From an uncultured Halocynthiibacter sp. (GTDB lineage: Bacteria; Pseudomonadota; Alphaproteobacteria; Rhodobacterales; Rhodobacteraceae): DNA of 64,000 bases. Made by a program: the position numbers and the translations under genes. The notes beneath the pieces are model-generated. The model saw nothing but the letters and a program-made list of their open reading frames with translations. It was not told where the DNA came from and searched no databases. Position 1 is the stretch's first letter. Each line of letters begins with the position of its first letter. Below are positions 29,036-38,602 of the stretch, piece after piece. Location: assembly GCA_947503035.1 (NCBI GenBank), contig CANNCD010000001.1:1-64000 (forward strand). Direction: 5' to 3'.

Positions 29036-29923
29036 CTACAGCGCCGCGAGCCGTGGTGCGACACCCTGTACCCCTTTGATTTCCAATGAAAACAATCCAC
29101 CCGCGTGCGGTTGATGTTTCGATTGATCGATATCACCACCCAATGACGTGACATAGAGCGTTCTAAAGTCCGGCCCGCCAAACATAACGTTGGTGGGCTT
29201 TTCTATTGGCATGGGGATGCGCATATCGACGTCACCCTTGGGCGTGATCCGGACCAATTCCCAACCGCTTATGCCGGCCATCCAGTAACATCCATCGCTG
29301 TCAATCGTCGCGCCGTCGGGGCGGCCATCGACGTGGCGGGTATCAAAGAATTCACGCTTGTTCGACCATACCCCGTCATCGGGGTCATAGTCATAGGCCC
29401 AAATGCGTCGGATGCTCGGGAGCGAGTCCGAGGCATAGGCGGTGCGCCCGTCATGAGACATCGCCATGCCATTGATCAGGTGAAAACCTGTAAGGGCAGT
29501 GGACGTCTTATTGCCATCAAACGTGTAAAGCGTGCCAGCGGGATCTGTGACGTGATCGCCGTTGGTGCGCATGGATCCGACGATAACGCGACCGCGGCTA
29601 TCGATGCAGCCTTCGTTAAAACGACATCCGAGCGCGCCGACGTTCAAATCCGACAAAACGCTACGGGTGCCGGTGGCTGTGTTGAATGAATAAAGGCCCG
29701 AGGAAAGGGCGACCACGACATCGGTGGTTTTGGTTAGGGCGACAAAACCAATGGGTTCGCCCATGTTCCAGCGTGTGTCTTGTCCGGATGACGGATCAAA
29801 TTGGTGAAGCTCACCGGCGTTGATGTCGATCCAAAAAAGAGTTTGGCTGCGCACGCACCAAACCGGTGCTTCGCCCACATCTGCCTTGGCATCAAGGACG
29901 AGGTCGGGGTGCGGCGCAGCCAT
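29036..29923 (-). CDS. SMP-30/gluconolactonase family protein
   Basis: A 295-residue six-bladed propeller lactonase. Metal ligands are visible: Glu in DVGEAPVW near the N-terminus, Asn in GCRFNEGCIDSRGR and Asp in AYASDSLPSIRRI. The start at 29923 matches family N-termini and lies 4 bases after the KdgF stop codon, so the two form an operon. Such lactonases open aldono- or aldarolactones. In this locus the substrate could be a lactone formed by oxidation of saturated uronates, which is inference. Confidence 0.88.
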   Translation of the reverse strand: MAAPHPDLVLDAKADVGEAPVWCVRSQTLFWIDINAGELHQFDPSSGQDTRWNMGEPIGFVALTKTTDVVVALSSGLYSFNTATGTRSVLSDLNVGALGCRFNEGCIDSRGRVIVGSMRTNGDHVTDPAGTLYTFDGNKTSTALTGFHLINGMAMSHDGRTAYASDSLPSIRRIWAYDYDPDDGVWSNKREFFDTRHVDGRPDGATIDSDGCYWMAGISGWELVRITPKGDVDMRIPMPIEKPTNVMFGGPDFRTLYVTSLGGDIDQSKHQPHAGGLFSLEIKGVQGVAPRLAAL

Positions 29924-29927
29924 GGTA

Positions 29928-30275
29928 TTAGGACTTGTCCCAGCCGTGGGCGTCCATAAAGTCGTCGCGACGTGGTGTAAACGCGTCATAAAGAGAGCCA
30001 GCCTCGAGGCAAACGCATGAGTGGTACGCGTTCGATGGCATCATTGTCGCATCACCAGGGCCGAGAACCTTGGTGACGCCGTCGATGGTGAATTCGAATT
30101 TCCCAGAGGCAACGAATGTCGTTTGCGTGTGCGGGTGATTGTGGTGAAGACCTTCGCCGCCTTTTTCAAAGCGGAACTCTACCATCATGATGTCTTTGTT
30201 TTCACAAAGAATACGGCGCTGTGCGCCAGGGCCGGATACCATCCATTCGGACGCATTATCAGAGTTTACAATCAT
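29928..30275 (-). CDS. kdgF: KdgF-type cupin, unsaturated uronate to DEH conversion
   Basis: A 115-residue single-domain cupin. KdgF linearises 4,5-unsaturated monouronates released by alginate and pectate lyases to the keto acid DEH/DKI. The metal set HxHxxxQ is H45, H47 and Q51 in HNHPHTQ, with distal H85 in NAYHS. The C-terminal DAFTPRRDDF carries the Asp, Phe and Arg arrangement that I recall as catalytic in KdgF. AAAGGA precedes the ATG at 30275; upstream in-frame codons would include poor sequence. Its place opposite a PL15 lyase operon supports the call strongly. Confidence 0.85.
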   Translation of the reverse strand: MIVNSDNASEWMVSGPGAQRRILCENKDIMMVEFRFEKGGEGLHHNHPHTQTTFVASGKFEFTIDGVTKVLGPGDATMMPSNAYHSCVCLEAGSLYDAFTPRRDDFMDAHGWDKS

Positions 30276-30320
30276 TGGTTTTCCTTTGCTAAACGCGGGC
30301 CGTCTCAACTCGGCCCATAA

Positions 30321-30338
30321 TTTGTAAAAACTTGTAAG
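30321..30338. promoter_or_regulatory. TTGT direct repeat before kdgF
   Basis: TTTGTAAAAACTTGTAAG carries TTGT at 30322 and 30332, exactly 10 bp apart, 47-60 bases upstream of the kdgF start codon. On the kdgF strand this reads as two ACAA units. Confidence 0.5.
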
Positions 30339-30714
30339 GCTGAGAGAGGGAGGAGTCAATTAGCACGAGATACCTTCGTACTGCATTTACGGGGCATCCC
30401 GATGCGATTGAGGGTCGAAGTGGTCACAGGATGTTTGTTAACTGATATGCTAGATCGTGGTGAGGCGTCGCTTCCTGATTCCTTTCTGGCGTCATTTTTG
30501 GGATAAAGTGACGTTAAACCCGATGAAATACGAAGTTAAGGCCGTTGGTATTTGTCACAATTCATTGAGATTTGTTCTGAAATCGAATGATATTATCGCG
30601 TAATCGCTGGAACTTGGCGGCAATTACGTATGGTCACGTGTTGAAATACATCATTATTATCATACACTTGGATAAAATTGTTTGGATGCGTAGGACATGT
30701 CGAGCGAATTGGTA

Positions 30715-30734
30715 TTTGTAAATATTTGTATTGT
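30715..30734. promoter_or_regulatory. TTGT direct repeat before the ABC importer operon
   Basis: TTTGTAAATATTTGTATTGT carries TTGT at 30716, 30726 and 30731, the first two 10 bp apart. It lies about 160 bases upstream of the ATPase start codon. It matches the element before kdgF in both spacing and flanking T and A residues. Confidence 0.5.
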
Positions 30735-30890
30735 TGTCCTGATTTAAATGCGCTACGACTATTTGGAAGCGGTCCGTGTTTTGTTCAAGAGATGGGCAAA
30801 ACTGCTCGCAGATACGGATGGGTATCGTAGAGACGTTGACCGTTTAGAGGGTGCATTGCGCCGTAAAGTACGTCGTCCTGGGAGGGAAAG

Positions 30891-31988
30891 TTGTCGGGTC
30901 TTAATCTAAAGAAAATTGTCAAGCGTTATGGAGCTGTTGAGGTCGTTCATGGAATCGATCTTGAGGTAAAATCACAAGAGTTTGTTGTTCTTGTGGGGCC
31001 ATCCGGTTGTGGTAAATCAACGACGCTGCGCATGATTGCCGGTCTCGAAGAGATTTCCGGTGGTGAGCTTACCATCGGTGATCGTGTGGTTAACGATGTT
31101 GCGCCGAAAGACCGCGACGTTGCTATGGTTTTCCAAAACTACGCTCTGTATCCGCACCTCAATGTGGCGGACAACATTGCTTTCGGTCTTAAGATCCGTA
31201 AAGCGTCCAAAGAAAAAATCAAAGAATCCGTGGCAGAAGTTGCCGAGATCCTTGGTCTGACTGAGTATCTTGATCGCCGCCCTGCGGATCTTTCTGGTGG
31301 TCAGCGTCAACGTGTTGCGATGGGCCGTGCGATTGTACGTCACCCAGAAGTATTCCTGTTCGACGAGCCACTTTCCAACCTTGATGCGAAGTTGCGTACA
31401 CAGATGCGCGCCGAAATCAAACGTCTTCACAAGCGTCTTGGTGTGACATCCGTTTACGTGACGCACGACCAAGTCGAAGCGATGACACTTGCGGATCGCA
31501 TCGTTGTTATGCGTGACGGTCACATCGAACAAGTCGGTACGCCGATGGAATTGTTCAACAACCCAGTGAACACATTTGTTGCTGGCTTTATCGGCTCTCC
31601 GCCCATGAACCAAATTGCGGGTGTGGCAAACGATAAGGGCGACAAAGTTGTTGCGTTCATCGACGATGTTGAGATCACGCTTCCTGTCTTGGACGAGCTT
31701 AAGGGCGCGTCGAAGCTTGACGTGATCATCGGTATCCGTCCAGAGCATGTTTCCATCGAGCCCGGTGAAGGTCTCTCTGCGATCCCAGTGAGCCTTGATC
31801 TTATCGAGACACTTGGGTCTGAGGCGTTGCTTCATACAAGCGTTGCTGGCAAGACTTTCGTTCTCAAGGTCGAAACACGCGGTGAAATCGAACACCTTGA
31901 AAAGGTCAACACGATCTACGTCGATCCAAGCATGATCAAAGTCTTTGATGCCAAAACCGGAAACGTATTCGGCCTGGCACAAGCTTAG
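30891..31988 (+). CDS. Sugar ABC transporter ATP-binding protein (MsmK/UgpC type)
   Basis: A 365-residue ATPase of the carbohydrate-uptake CUT1 class. Walker A GPSGCGKST is at residues 36-44, the LSGGQ signature at 134-138, Walker B FLFDEP ends at 160, and the C-terminal OB-type regulatory domain (from about 240) contains GIRPEHV. The start is TTG at 30891, supported by GGGAGG 5 bases upstream. It leads the importer operon and energises the two permeases that follow, in the manner of AlgS for alginate. Confidence 0.93.
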   Translation: MSGLNLKKIVKRYGAVEVVHGIDLEVKSQEFVVLVGPSGCGKSTTLRMIAGLEEISGGELTIGDRVVNDVAPKDRDVAMVFQNYALYPHLNVADNIAFGLKIRKASKEKIKESVAEVAEILGLTEYLDRRPADLSGGQRQRVAMGRAIVRHPEVFLFDEPLSNLDAKLRTQMRAEIKRLHKRLGVTSVYVTHDQVEAMTLADRIVVMRDGHIEQVGTPMELFNNPVNTFVAGFIGSPPMNQIAGVANDKGDKVVAFIDDVEITLPVLDELKGASKLDVIIGIRPEHVSIEPGEGLSAIPVSLDLIETLGSEALLHTSVAGKTFVLKVETRGEIEHLEKVNTIYVDPSMIKVFDAKTGNVFGLAQA

Positions 31989-32002
31989 GGTAGGGGGTCG
32001 AC

Positions 32003-32920
32003 ATGCAAACGAAAATCGATCAATTTATCCAGCATCTGCGGAAAGAGTGGCAGCTTTATGTGCTGCTCGCTCCGACGATCATCTGGTTCGTTGTCTTTCT
32101 GTACAAGCCGATGTACGGCCTACAGATTGCGTTCAAGGACTACTCCATTTTCCGCGGCGTAGCCGGAAGCCCATGGGTCGGATTTGAGCACTTCCATACT
32201 CTATTCGGAAGTGACCAGTTCCTTCGCGCCTTGCGAAACACCTTCATGATCAGTGCGCTAAGTCTCTGTTTTGGTTTCCCAATTCCGATCTTCTTGGCGA
32301 TCATGTTCAACGAGATCACGAACCAAGTGTTTAAGCGTACGTCGCAAACCATCGTGTATCTTCCACACTTTATCTCGACTGTGATTATCTCCGGTATCGT
32401 TATTACCGCATTCTCACCAAGCGCAGGTATCGTGAATTCGTTCTTGTCGTGGATCGGCGTTGACCCGATTTACTTCTTGATCAAACCTGAATGGTTCCGT
32501 CCGATCTATATCGGTTCTGGTATCTGGCAAGAGGCAGGTTTCTCATCGATTGTGTTCTTGGCGGCGATTGCCGGTGTGAGCCCATCCTTGTATGAATCTG
32601 CGGTTGTTGACGGCGCGTCGCGCTGGCAGATGGTTTGGAAAATCACTATCCCGTCAATTCTACCTACAATCATCATCATGCTGATCATTCGTATTGGTAA
32701 CCTGTTGGAAGTTGGCTTTGAGCTCATCATCCTTCTTTACCAGCCTGCTACGTTTGAAACCGCTGACGTGATCAACACCTTTATTTACCGTCAAGGTCTA
32801 CAGGGTGCCCAATATGATCTCGCAGCAGCAGCTGGTCTGTTTAACGCGATTGTTGCCTTCATCCTTGTGATGACTGCGAATACAATCTCACGTCGCTTCT
32901 CGCGTACGTCCTTGTGGTAG
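32003..32920 (+). CDS. ABC transporter permease, LplB/AlgM1 type
   Basis: A 305-residue membrane protein with six helices. The permease EAA loop reads YESAVVDGASRWQMVWKITIPSI, the ATPase-docking site. The opening WQLYVLLAPTIIWFVVFLYKPMYG is typical of LplB-like permeases that pair with a YtcP-like partner and a long binding protein. The same trio forms the alginate importer AlgM1/AlgM2/AlgQ of Sphingomonas. It follows the ATPase gene by 14 bases. Confidence 0.9.
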   Translation: MQTKIDQFIQHLRKEWQLYVLLAPTIIWFVVFLYKPMYGLQIAFKDYSIFRGVAGSPWVGFEHFHTLFGSDQFLRALRNTFMISALSLCFGFPIPIFLAIMFNEITNQVFKRTSQTIVYLPHFISTVIISGIVITAFSPSAGIVNSFLSWIGVDPIYFLIKPEWFRPIYIGSGIWQEAGFSSIVFLAAIAGVSPSLYESAVVDGASRWQMVWKITIPSILPTIIIMLIIRIGNLLEVGFELIILLYQPATFETADVINTFIYRQGLQGAQYDLAAAAGLFNAIVAFILVMTANTISRRFSRTSLW

Positions 32921-32931
32921 GGGTCTGACCA

Positions 32932-33813
32932 ATGAAAAATATGAATCTATACTCACGTGGTGATAAGATCTTTGTTTGGATCAATATGGTCCTTATCGCT
33001 CTGTTCACTATCTCAACTCTGTACCCGTTTATCTACATCGCGGCTGTATCCTTCTCCGAAGGGTCAGCAGCGACAGCAGGTAAAGTTGTCATCACGCCGA
33101 TTGGCTTCACGCTTGCGGCATATGAACGGGTCTTGTCTGAACCTCTGTTCTGGAGCTCATACAAGAACACCTTTATCTACACCTTTGGTGGGACATTCAT
33201 CAGCTTGCTGATCATTATCCCAGGGGCCTACGCTTTGTCGCGTCCCCAGCTGTACGGTCGTCGTTTCTGGAACCTAATGGTGGCGTTCACCATGTGGTTT
33301 AACGCGGGCCTTATCCCATTCTTCCTGAACATGCGGGATTTGGGGTTGATGGACAGCTACTTTGGTCTGATTATCGGTTTTGCGGTAAACGCATTTAACA
33401 TCATCCTACTTCGCAACTTCTTTGAAGCGATCCCAACATCATTCGAAGAAGCGGCCCGTATGGACGGTGCAAACGAATTCCAGGTTCTACGGAAGGTATA
33501 CGTACCTCTGTCGAAGCCTGCTCTGGCTACAATCGTACTGTTCTGTATGGTTGCGCGTTGGAACGGGTTCTTCTGGGCGATGGTACTTCTTAAGGATGAA
33601 GGCAAAATTCCGTTGCAGGTTTACTTGCAACAGGTGATTGCTGAACTCTCTGATGATGAAGAATTCGGGAACTCACTACTTGAATCCCTGTATTCCTTCG
33701 AAACGGTGACAGCTGCAATTATGGTCTGCTCGATCATTCCTGTACTGATCTTCTATCCGTTCATTCAGAAGTACTTCAACAAAGGCATCCTACTTGGTGG
33801 TGTCAAAGAGTAA
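32932..33813 (+). CDS. ABC transporter permease, YtcP/AlgM2 type
   Basis: A 293-residue partner permease with six helices. The EAA loop is FEEAARMDGANEFQVLRKVYVPLSKPALAT. The N-terminal IFVWINMVLIALFTISTLYPFIYIAAVSF is characteristic of the YtcP group. It starts 11 bases after the first permease. The binding-protein gene begins 32 bases later, so all four importer genes are one operon. Confidence 0.9.
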   Translation: MKNMNLYSRGDKIFVWINMVLIALFTISTLYPFIYIAAVSFSEGSAATAGKVVITPIGFTLAAYERVLSEPLFWSSYKNTFIYTFGGTFISLLIIIPGAYALSRPQLYGRRFWNLMVAFTMWFNAGLIPFFLNMRDLGLMDSYFGLIIGFAVNAFNIILLRNFFEAIPTSFEEAARMDGANEFQVLRKVYVPLSKPALATIVLFCMVARWNGFFWAMVLLKDEGKIPLQVYLQQVIAELSDDEEFGNSLLESLYSFETVTAAIMVCSIIPVLIFYPFIQKYFNKGILLGGVKE

Positions 33814-33845
33814 TCAAGATGATAAGCGTTAAAGGGAGGAAACCA

Positions 33846-35387
33846 ATGCGCAAACTCACTCTACTAGCGGCAGCTATGCTGACCACTTCAATCTCGGCTC
33901 CTGCATTTGCAGATGGCCATCTTCGGATCACGGATGAGCCCGTAGAACTTACTGTGCACCTGCACAACAAGCGCTACAGCTATGATGAGAACTGGCCAGT
34001 TGAGCAGGCGGCTCGCGAACTTACAGGGGTACACCTAAAAGGCGCGACTTTCGGCACCAACACACCGAGCTCACAAGAAGCTCACAACCTTATGCTTGCA
34101 TCTGGCGACATTCCACACATCGTGGGTGGCGACAAGATCAAGGACATGGTTAACGAGTACGGCCCACAGGGCGCGTTCGTTCCATTGAACGATTTGATTG
34201 AAGAGCACGCTCCAAACTTGAAAGCGTTCTTTGACAAGTACCCAGAAAAGATGGCCGCTGTGTCTTCTTTCGACGGTAACCTGTACTACATTCCATACCT
34301 ACCAGATGGTAAGTACGGTCGTGCATACTGGATGCGTCAAGACTGGCTAGACACACTTGGTCTAGAGCAGCCACAAAACGTTGACGAGCTTTACGACGTT
34401 CTAACAGCGTTCCGTAACGACGATCCAAACGGTAACGGCGTACAGGATGAGATCCCATTCTTCGCACGTCAGTGGCCAGAAGTTCTACGTCTCCTAACAT
34501 TCTGGGACGGCCGCTCTTCCGGTTCCGACACATACCACGACTTCCACGTTGTGGACGGTCAGATCAAGCACGGTTACGCGATTGATTCCTATAAAACAGG
34601 CATCGAGAACATCGCGAAATGGTACGCCGAAGGTCTTATCGACCCAGAAGTATTCACACGTGGTTCTTCCGCACGTGAATTCCTTCTGTCCGAAAACCTT
34701 GGTGGTATGACACACGACTGGTTCGCGTCTACTTCTGGTTACAACATCTCGCTTAAAGACAAAGTTCCTGGCTTTGACTTTGCTGTGATCGCACCACCTG
34801 CGTCGATCTCTGGTAAGCGCGTTGCTGAGCACCGTCGTATTCCTGTGAAGCCAGACGGCTGGGCGATTTCCCACACCAACCCTGATCCCGTAACAACGAT
34901 CAAGTACTTTGACTTCTACTTCACCGAAGAAGGCCGTCGTTTGGCTAACTTTGGTATCGAAGGCGAGCAGTACGAAATGGTTGACGGTCAGCCAATCTTT
35001 ACAGACGAGTTCAAGGCCAAAGGCCCGATCAACTCTTCCCTGTACCAAGTTGGTTCTCAGGTTCAACGTGGTTACTTCCAGGACTTCAACTATGAAATCC
35101 AGTGGACAAACCCATCTGCGCTTCGCGGTATCGAACTATATGATGCTGGCGATTACCTGATTGACCAGTTCCTCGGCGTTGCATTCAACGAAGAAGAGCA
35201 GGCTGTGTATGACAAGAAATGGTCTTCCATCTCTACATACATGCAGGAAAAACAGCAGGCTTGGATCCTCGGTTCTGCCGATATCAACGCTGAGTGGGAC
35301 GACTACCAAGCGACGCTTGAAAAGATGGGCTACTCTGACGTTATCGAAGCTATGCAATCTGCATACGACCGTCAGTACGGTGGCTAA
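33846..35387 (+). CDS. Extracellular solute-binding protein, AlgQ/LipO-like
   Basis: A 513-residue periplasmic binding protein. The start at 33846 follows AAAGGGAGG and gives a signal peptide ending near APAFADG. Size matches the long AlgQ1/AlgQ2 oligoalginate binders. An EF-hand-like calcium loop is visible at residues 192-202 (DDPNGNGVQDE), as I recall for AlgQ proteins. Codon use is strongly shifted (many CTA, CCA, ACA), suggesting high expression. Ligand is most likely unsaturated oligoalginate because the PL15 lyase gene comes next; direct evidence is lacking. Confidence 0.88.
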   Translation: MRKLTLLAAAMLTTSISAPAFADGHLRITDEPVELTVHLHNKRYSYDENWPVEQAARELTGVHLKGATFGTNTPSSQEAHNLMLASGDIPHIVGGDKIKDMVNEYGPQGAFVPLNDLIEEHAPNLKAFFDKYPEKMAAVSSFDGNLYYIPYLPDGKYGRAYWMRQDWLDTLGLEQPQNVDELYDVLTAFRNDDPNGNGVQDEIPFFARQWPEVLRLLTFWDGRSSGSDTYHDFHVVDGQIKHGYAIDSYKTGIENIAKWYAEGLIDPEVFTRGSSAREFLLSENLGGMTHDWFASTSGYNISLKDKVPGFDFAVIAPPASISGKRVAEHRRIPVKPDGWAISHTNPDPVTTIKYFDFYFTEEGRRLANFGIEGEQYEMVDGQPIFTDEFKAKGPINSSLYQVGSQVQRGYFQDFNYEIQWTNPSALRGIELYDAGDYLIDQFLGVAFNEEEQAVYDKKWSSISTYMQEKQQAWILGSADINAEWDDYQATLEKMGYSDVIEAMQSAYDRQYGG

Positions 35388-35401
35388 TACATAACTTTCT
35401 G

Positions 35402-35435
35402 ATGTCGCCCGCCAATGTATTTTGGCGGGCGACAT
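35402..35435 (+). terminator. Hairpin after the binding-protein gene
   Basis: A perfect 14-bp stem (ATGTCGCCCGCCAA / TTGGCGGGCGACAT) with a 6-base loop, then TTCCGTTTTT. It lies between the binding protein and the lyase gene in the same direction, so it probably lets only part of transcription pass, as a partial terminator and 3'-end protector. Confidence 0.75.
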
Positions 35436-35468
35436 TTCCGTTTTTGATGCCGAAAGGACACGACCTCG

Positions 35469-37805
35469 ATGTCGTCCAATACTAAGACACCCGCCAAACT
35501 CGCTTTTCTTGATGAACCCCGCGCAGGCCGCATGAATATTCAATATTCACCTGCAGACGGTGACGATATCGTCGAGAACCCCCCACGTTTTAAATGGCTT
35601 CCTGTTGTTGAGGATGAATCCCACTATGTGGTTCGTATTTCCTCCGACGAAAACTTTGCGCCGGCAAAAACAAAAACATTTGAAAACATTCCTCTGAACT
35701 TCCTCACACCTGATGTGACGTTTGAACCTGGTACATACTACTGGGGTTATGCGGTTTGGGATGCAGCGGCCGGCGGTCAGGTGACCGTATGGTCCAAGAC
35801 ACGTTCCTTTGTTGTGACCGAAGAGCAAACCAAAGTTCCATTGGTGTCGCGCGCCGATCGCTACAAAACTGTGTCCACTGCGCACCCACGTCTATGGCTG
35901 AACCCAGAGCGTCTTGAAACGTTCAAGGCCGAAGTTGCCAAAGACGCGGATCACTGCACGTGGTCCACATTCTATGAGAAATCCGTAACACCTTGGATTG
36001 ATCGCGAGATCATGCCAGAGCCAAGCCGTTACGAAAACGATCAGCGTACGCCACCAGTATGGCGCCAGACATACATCGATTGTCAGGAACTTATCTACGC
36101 GATCCGTCACCTTGCTGTTTCCGGTAAAGTTACCGACAACCAAGCACACCTCGACCGCGCCAAAGAATGGCTCATGTCCGCCTGTGAGTGGGACGTAGAA
36201 GGTCCGACATCCCGCGCATACACCGACGAATGGGCATTCCGTGTGAACGTTGCATTCGCTTGGGGCTATGACTGGTTGTATGACCAACTGACCGAAGAAG
36301 AGCGTGAAACAGTACGCGCGGTTCTTTTGGCCCGTACACGTCAGACTGCGGATCACTTGATCAAACACGCGAACATCCACTTGTTCCCATATGATTCACA
36401 CGCTGTGCGTGCGGTGTCTGCGGTTCTTATCCCTGCCTGTATGGCGATGTGGGACGAAGAGCCAGAAGCCAAAGCATGGTTGGATTACTCTGTTGAATTC
36501 CTCTCTACCGTTTACACCCCTTGGGGCGACAACGACGGTGGCTGGGCTGAGGGTCCACACTATTGGATGACAGGTATGGCCTACCTCACCGAGGCGGCGA
36601 ACCTTGTGAAGTCCTATATGGGCATCAACATCTATGAGCGTCCGTTCTTCCAAGAGACCGGTAACTTCCCGCTTTACACCAAATCCCCAAGCACACGTCG
36701 CGCCACATTCGGCGATGACTCCACTATGGGTGACTTGGTTTGTGCGAAATTGGGTTACAACGTCCGTCAGTACGCTGGTGTGACCGGCAACCCTGCGTTC
36801 CAGTGGTACCACGAAGAAATCCTGCGTCTGAACCCAGGCACAGACATGATGTTCTACAACTACGGTTGGTGGGACTTTAACTTTGACGAGCTGATGTATC
36901 AGACCGATTGGCCAATCGTGAACGCGGTTCCGCCAAAAGATCTGGACAAAGTGAAGTGGTTCAAAGGCGTTGGTTGGGCTGCGATCCAGCACCGCATGGA
37001 TGACCCAGATCAGCAGATCCAGTTCGTGATGAAAGCGTCCAAATACGGTTCGATTTCACACTCTCACGGGGACCAAAACGCGTTCTGTATGTACGGTTTC
37101 GGCGAAGATCTTGCGATCCAATCCGGTTACTATGTGGCCTTCAACAGCTCGATGCACCAGTCATGGCGCCGTCAGACACGTTCCAAAAACGCGATCCTTA
37201 TCAACGGCAAGGGCCAGTACGCGGACAAGGATAAGATCCTCGCGCTGCGGTCCAACGGGTCTTTGGAAACTGTCGAAGAGCGTGAAGATCACGTGTACAT
37301 CAAAGGCGACGCAACCGCGGCGTATCAGCACTTTAACCCAAGCGTGACCAACGTGACGCGCGAAGTGTACTTTGTGCGTGACAGCTATTTCGTATTCATC
37401 GATAGCATCGATGCGGACGAAGATGTTGATATCGATTGGTTGCTCCACGCGAATGGCGAATACGAGCTTGGCAAGTCCAGCTTCCGTTACAACGGCGAAA
37501 AGGCCGGCATGTACGGTCAGGTTCTTTGGTCCGAAGCCGGTGCGCCGACATTGGAGCAGGAAACCGGTTTCCCAGGTGTTGACCCAAGCGAAATCGAAGG
37601 TCTCCCTGTGTCCACGTGCCTCAAGGTTAAATTCCCTAAGGCCAAGCGTCACCGTATCGCGACATTGCTCGTGCCGTACTCCATGAAGGAACCAAAACGC
37701 GTGTTCCACTTCTTGGATGATCAGGGATATGACGCGGATCTCTATTTCACCGATGCGGACGAAAATGCGTTCAAAATCGTTGTTCAAAAGTTGGCAAAGG
37801 CCTAG
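35469..37805 (+). CDS. PL15 exo-type oligoalginate lyase
   Basis: A 778-residue intracellular lyase with no signal peptide. The opening (LDEPRAG, ENPPRFKWLP) and an N-terminal beta domain to about residue 120 lead into an alpha/alpha-barrel and an anti-parallel beta-sheet domain of the heparinase II/III fold. The residues reported as catalytic in the PL15 enzyme Atu3025 fall at the same numbers here: H311 and R314 in YDSHAVR, Y365 in GPHYWMTG and H531 in SHSHGDQN. Length also matches (about 776). It releases unsaturated uronate from oligoalginate. Neighbouring KdgF, an SDR and an AlgQ-like importer agree. Confidence 0.92.
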   Translation: MSSNTKTPAKLAFLDEPRAGRMNIQYSPADGDDIVENPPRFKWLPVVEDESHYVVRISSDENFAPAKTKTFENIPLNFLTPDVTFEPGTYYWGYAVWDAAAGGQVTVWSKTRSFVVTEEQTKVPLVSRADRYKTVSTAHPRLWLNPERLETFKAEVAKDADHCTWSTFYEKSVTPWIDREIMPEPSRYENDQRTPPVWRQTYIDCQELIYAIRHLAVSGKVTDNQAHLDRAKEWLMSACEWDVEGPTSRAYTDEWAFRVNVAFAWGYDWLYDQLTEEERETVRAVLLARTRQTADHLIKHANIHLFPYDSHAVRAVSAVLIPACMAMWDEEPEAKAWLDYSVEFLSTVYTPWGDNDGGWAEGPHYWMTGMAYLTEAANLVKSYMGINIYERPFFQETGNFPLYTKSPSTRRATFGDDSTMGDLVCAKLGYNVRQYAGVTGNPAFQWYHEEILRLNPGTDMMFYNYGWWDFNFDELMYQTDWPIVNAVPPKDLDKVKWFKGVGWAAIQHRMDDPDQQIQFVMKASKYGSISHSHGDQNAFCMYGFGEDLAIQSGYYVAFNSSMHQSWRRQTRSKNAILINGKGQYADKDKILALRSNGSLETVEEREDHVYIKGDATAAYQHFNPSVTNVTREVYFVRDSYFVFIDSIDADEDVDIDWLLHANGEYELGKSSFRYNGEKAGMYGQVLWSEAGAPTLEQETGFPGVDPSEIEGLPVSTCLKVKFPKAKRHRIATLLVPYSMKEPKRVFHFLDDQGYDADLYFTDADENAFKIVVQKLAKA

Positions 37806-37847
37806 CGGCCTGCGCTATCCTCCAAACCATTATCAAAGGAATATGTA

Positions 37848-38594
37848 ATGGATCTTTCAGGTAAAACAGCCATCGTAACTGGCGGCGGTCGTGACATTGG
37901 TCGTGCATGCGTTATGCGTCTTGCAGCTGCTGGTGCGAACGTTGTGTTCAACTACTTCAAATCTTCCGAAGGCGCTGAGTCTGCTGTTGCAGAAATCACT
38001 GCTGCCGGCGGCAAAGCATTCGCAGTACAAGGCGACATGACCAAGCCAGCAGACGTAGAAGCACTTGTTGCGAAAGCGGTTGCAGAGTTCGGTTCTGTTG
38101 ACATTCTTGTTAACAACACTGGTGGCATCATCAAACGTCAAACAATGGCAGAAATGTCCTTGGAGCACTGGAACGCGGTGATGGAAATCAACGTGACCTC
38201 CACATGGTTGGCGATCAAATCTGCGCTTCCACACCTTAACGAAGGTTCTTCCATCGTAACACTTGCGTCCCAAGCTGGTCGTGACGGTGGTGGCCCAGGT
38301 GCCTCCGCTTACGGTGCATCCAAAGGTGCGTTGATGACATTCACACGTGGCCTCGCAAAAGAGCTTGGTCCAAAAACACGCGTGAACGCAATCTGCCCAG
38401 GCATGATCGACACAGATTTCCACAACATCTTCACAAAACCAGAAGTACGTACGCACGTTGCGAACATCACTCCTGTGAAACGTGAAGGTACACCAGAAGA
38501 CACTGCGAACCTTGTTGCGTTCCTAGCGTCTGACGAATCTGCGTTCATCACTGGCGCAAACGTCGACATCAACGGCGGCATGCTGTTCTCATAA
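37848..38594 (+). CDS. SDR oxidoreductase, probable DEH reductase
   Basis: A 248-residue classical short-chain dehydrogenase. The cofactor motif TGGGRDIG is at residues 11-18, NNTGG at 89-93, and the catalytic Ser141, Tyr155 and Lys159 (YGASK) are in place. The strand following the first crossover lacks the acidic residue that marks strict NAD preference and has a Lys, so NADP(H) use is possible. Placed directly after a PL15 lyase, it most likely reduces DEH to KDG as A1-R-type reductases do. Uronate dehydrogenase is a less likely alternative. Confidence 0.8.
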   Translation: MDLSGKTAIVTGGGRDIGRACVMRLAAAGANVVFNYFKSSEGAESAVAEITAAGGKAFAVQGDMTKPADVEALVAKAVAEFGSVDILVNNTGGIIKRQTMAEMSLEHWNAVMEINVTSTWLAIKSALPHLNEGSSIVTLASQAGRDGGGPGASAYGASKGALMTFTRGLAKELGPKTRVNAICPGMIDTDFHNIFTKPEVRTHVANITPVKREGTPEDTANLVAFLASDESAFITGANVDINGGMLFS

Positions 38595-38602
38595 TCGACT
38601 TT

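Larger units (their letters stand above)
30276..30890. other. Divergent regulatory region between kdgF and the ABC importer
   Basis: These 615 bases hold no convincing gene. The sequence is A+T-richer than the surroundings, with two copies of the spaced TTGT/ACAA element at its two ends (30322 and 30716). Both would sit close to the promoters of the flanking operons. The GGGAGG just before 30891 is the ribosome site of the ATPase gene. Confidence 0.55.

Noticed and set aside
35469-37805. Heparin or chondroitin lyase instead of alginate lyase
   Set aside because: The heparinase II/III fold is shared, but the N-terminal ENPPRFKWLP domain, total length and positions 311, 314, 365 and 531 match PL15. 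No sulfatase, hexosamine or glycosaminoglycan genes are nearby.
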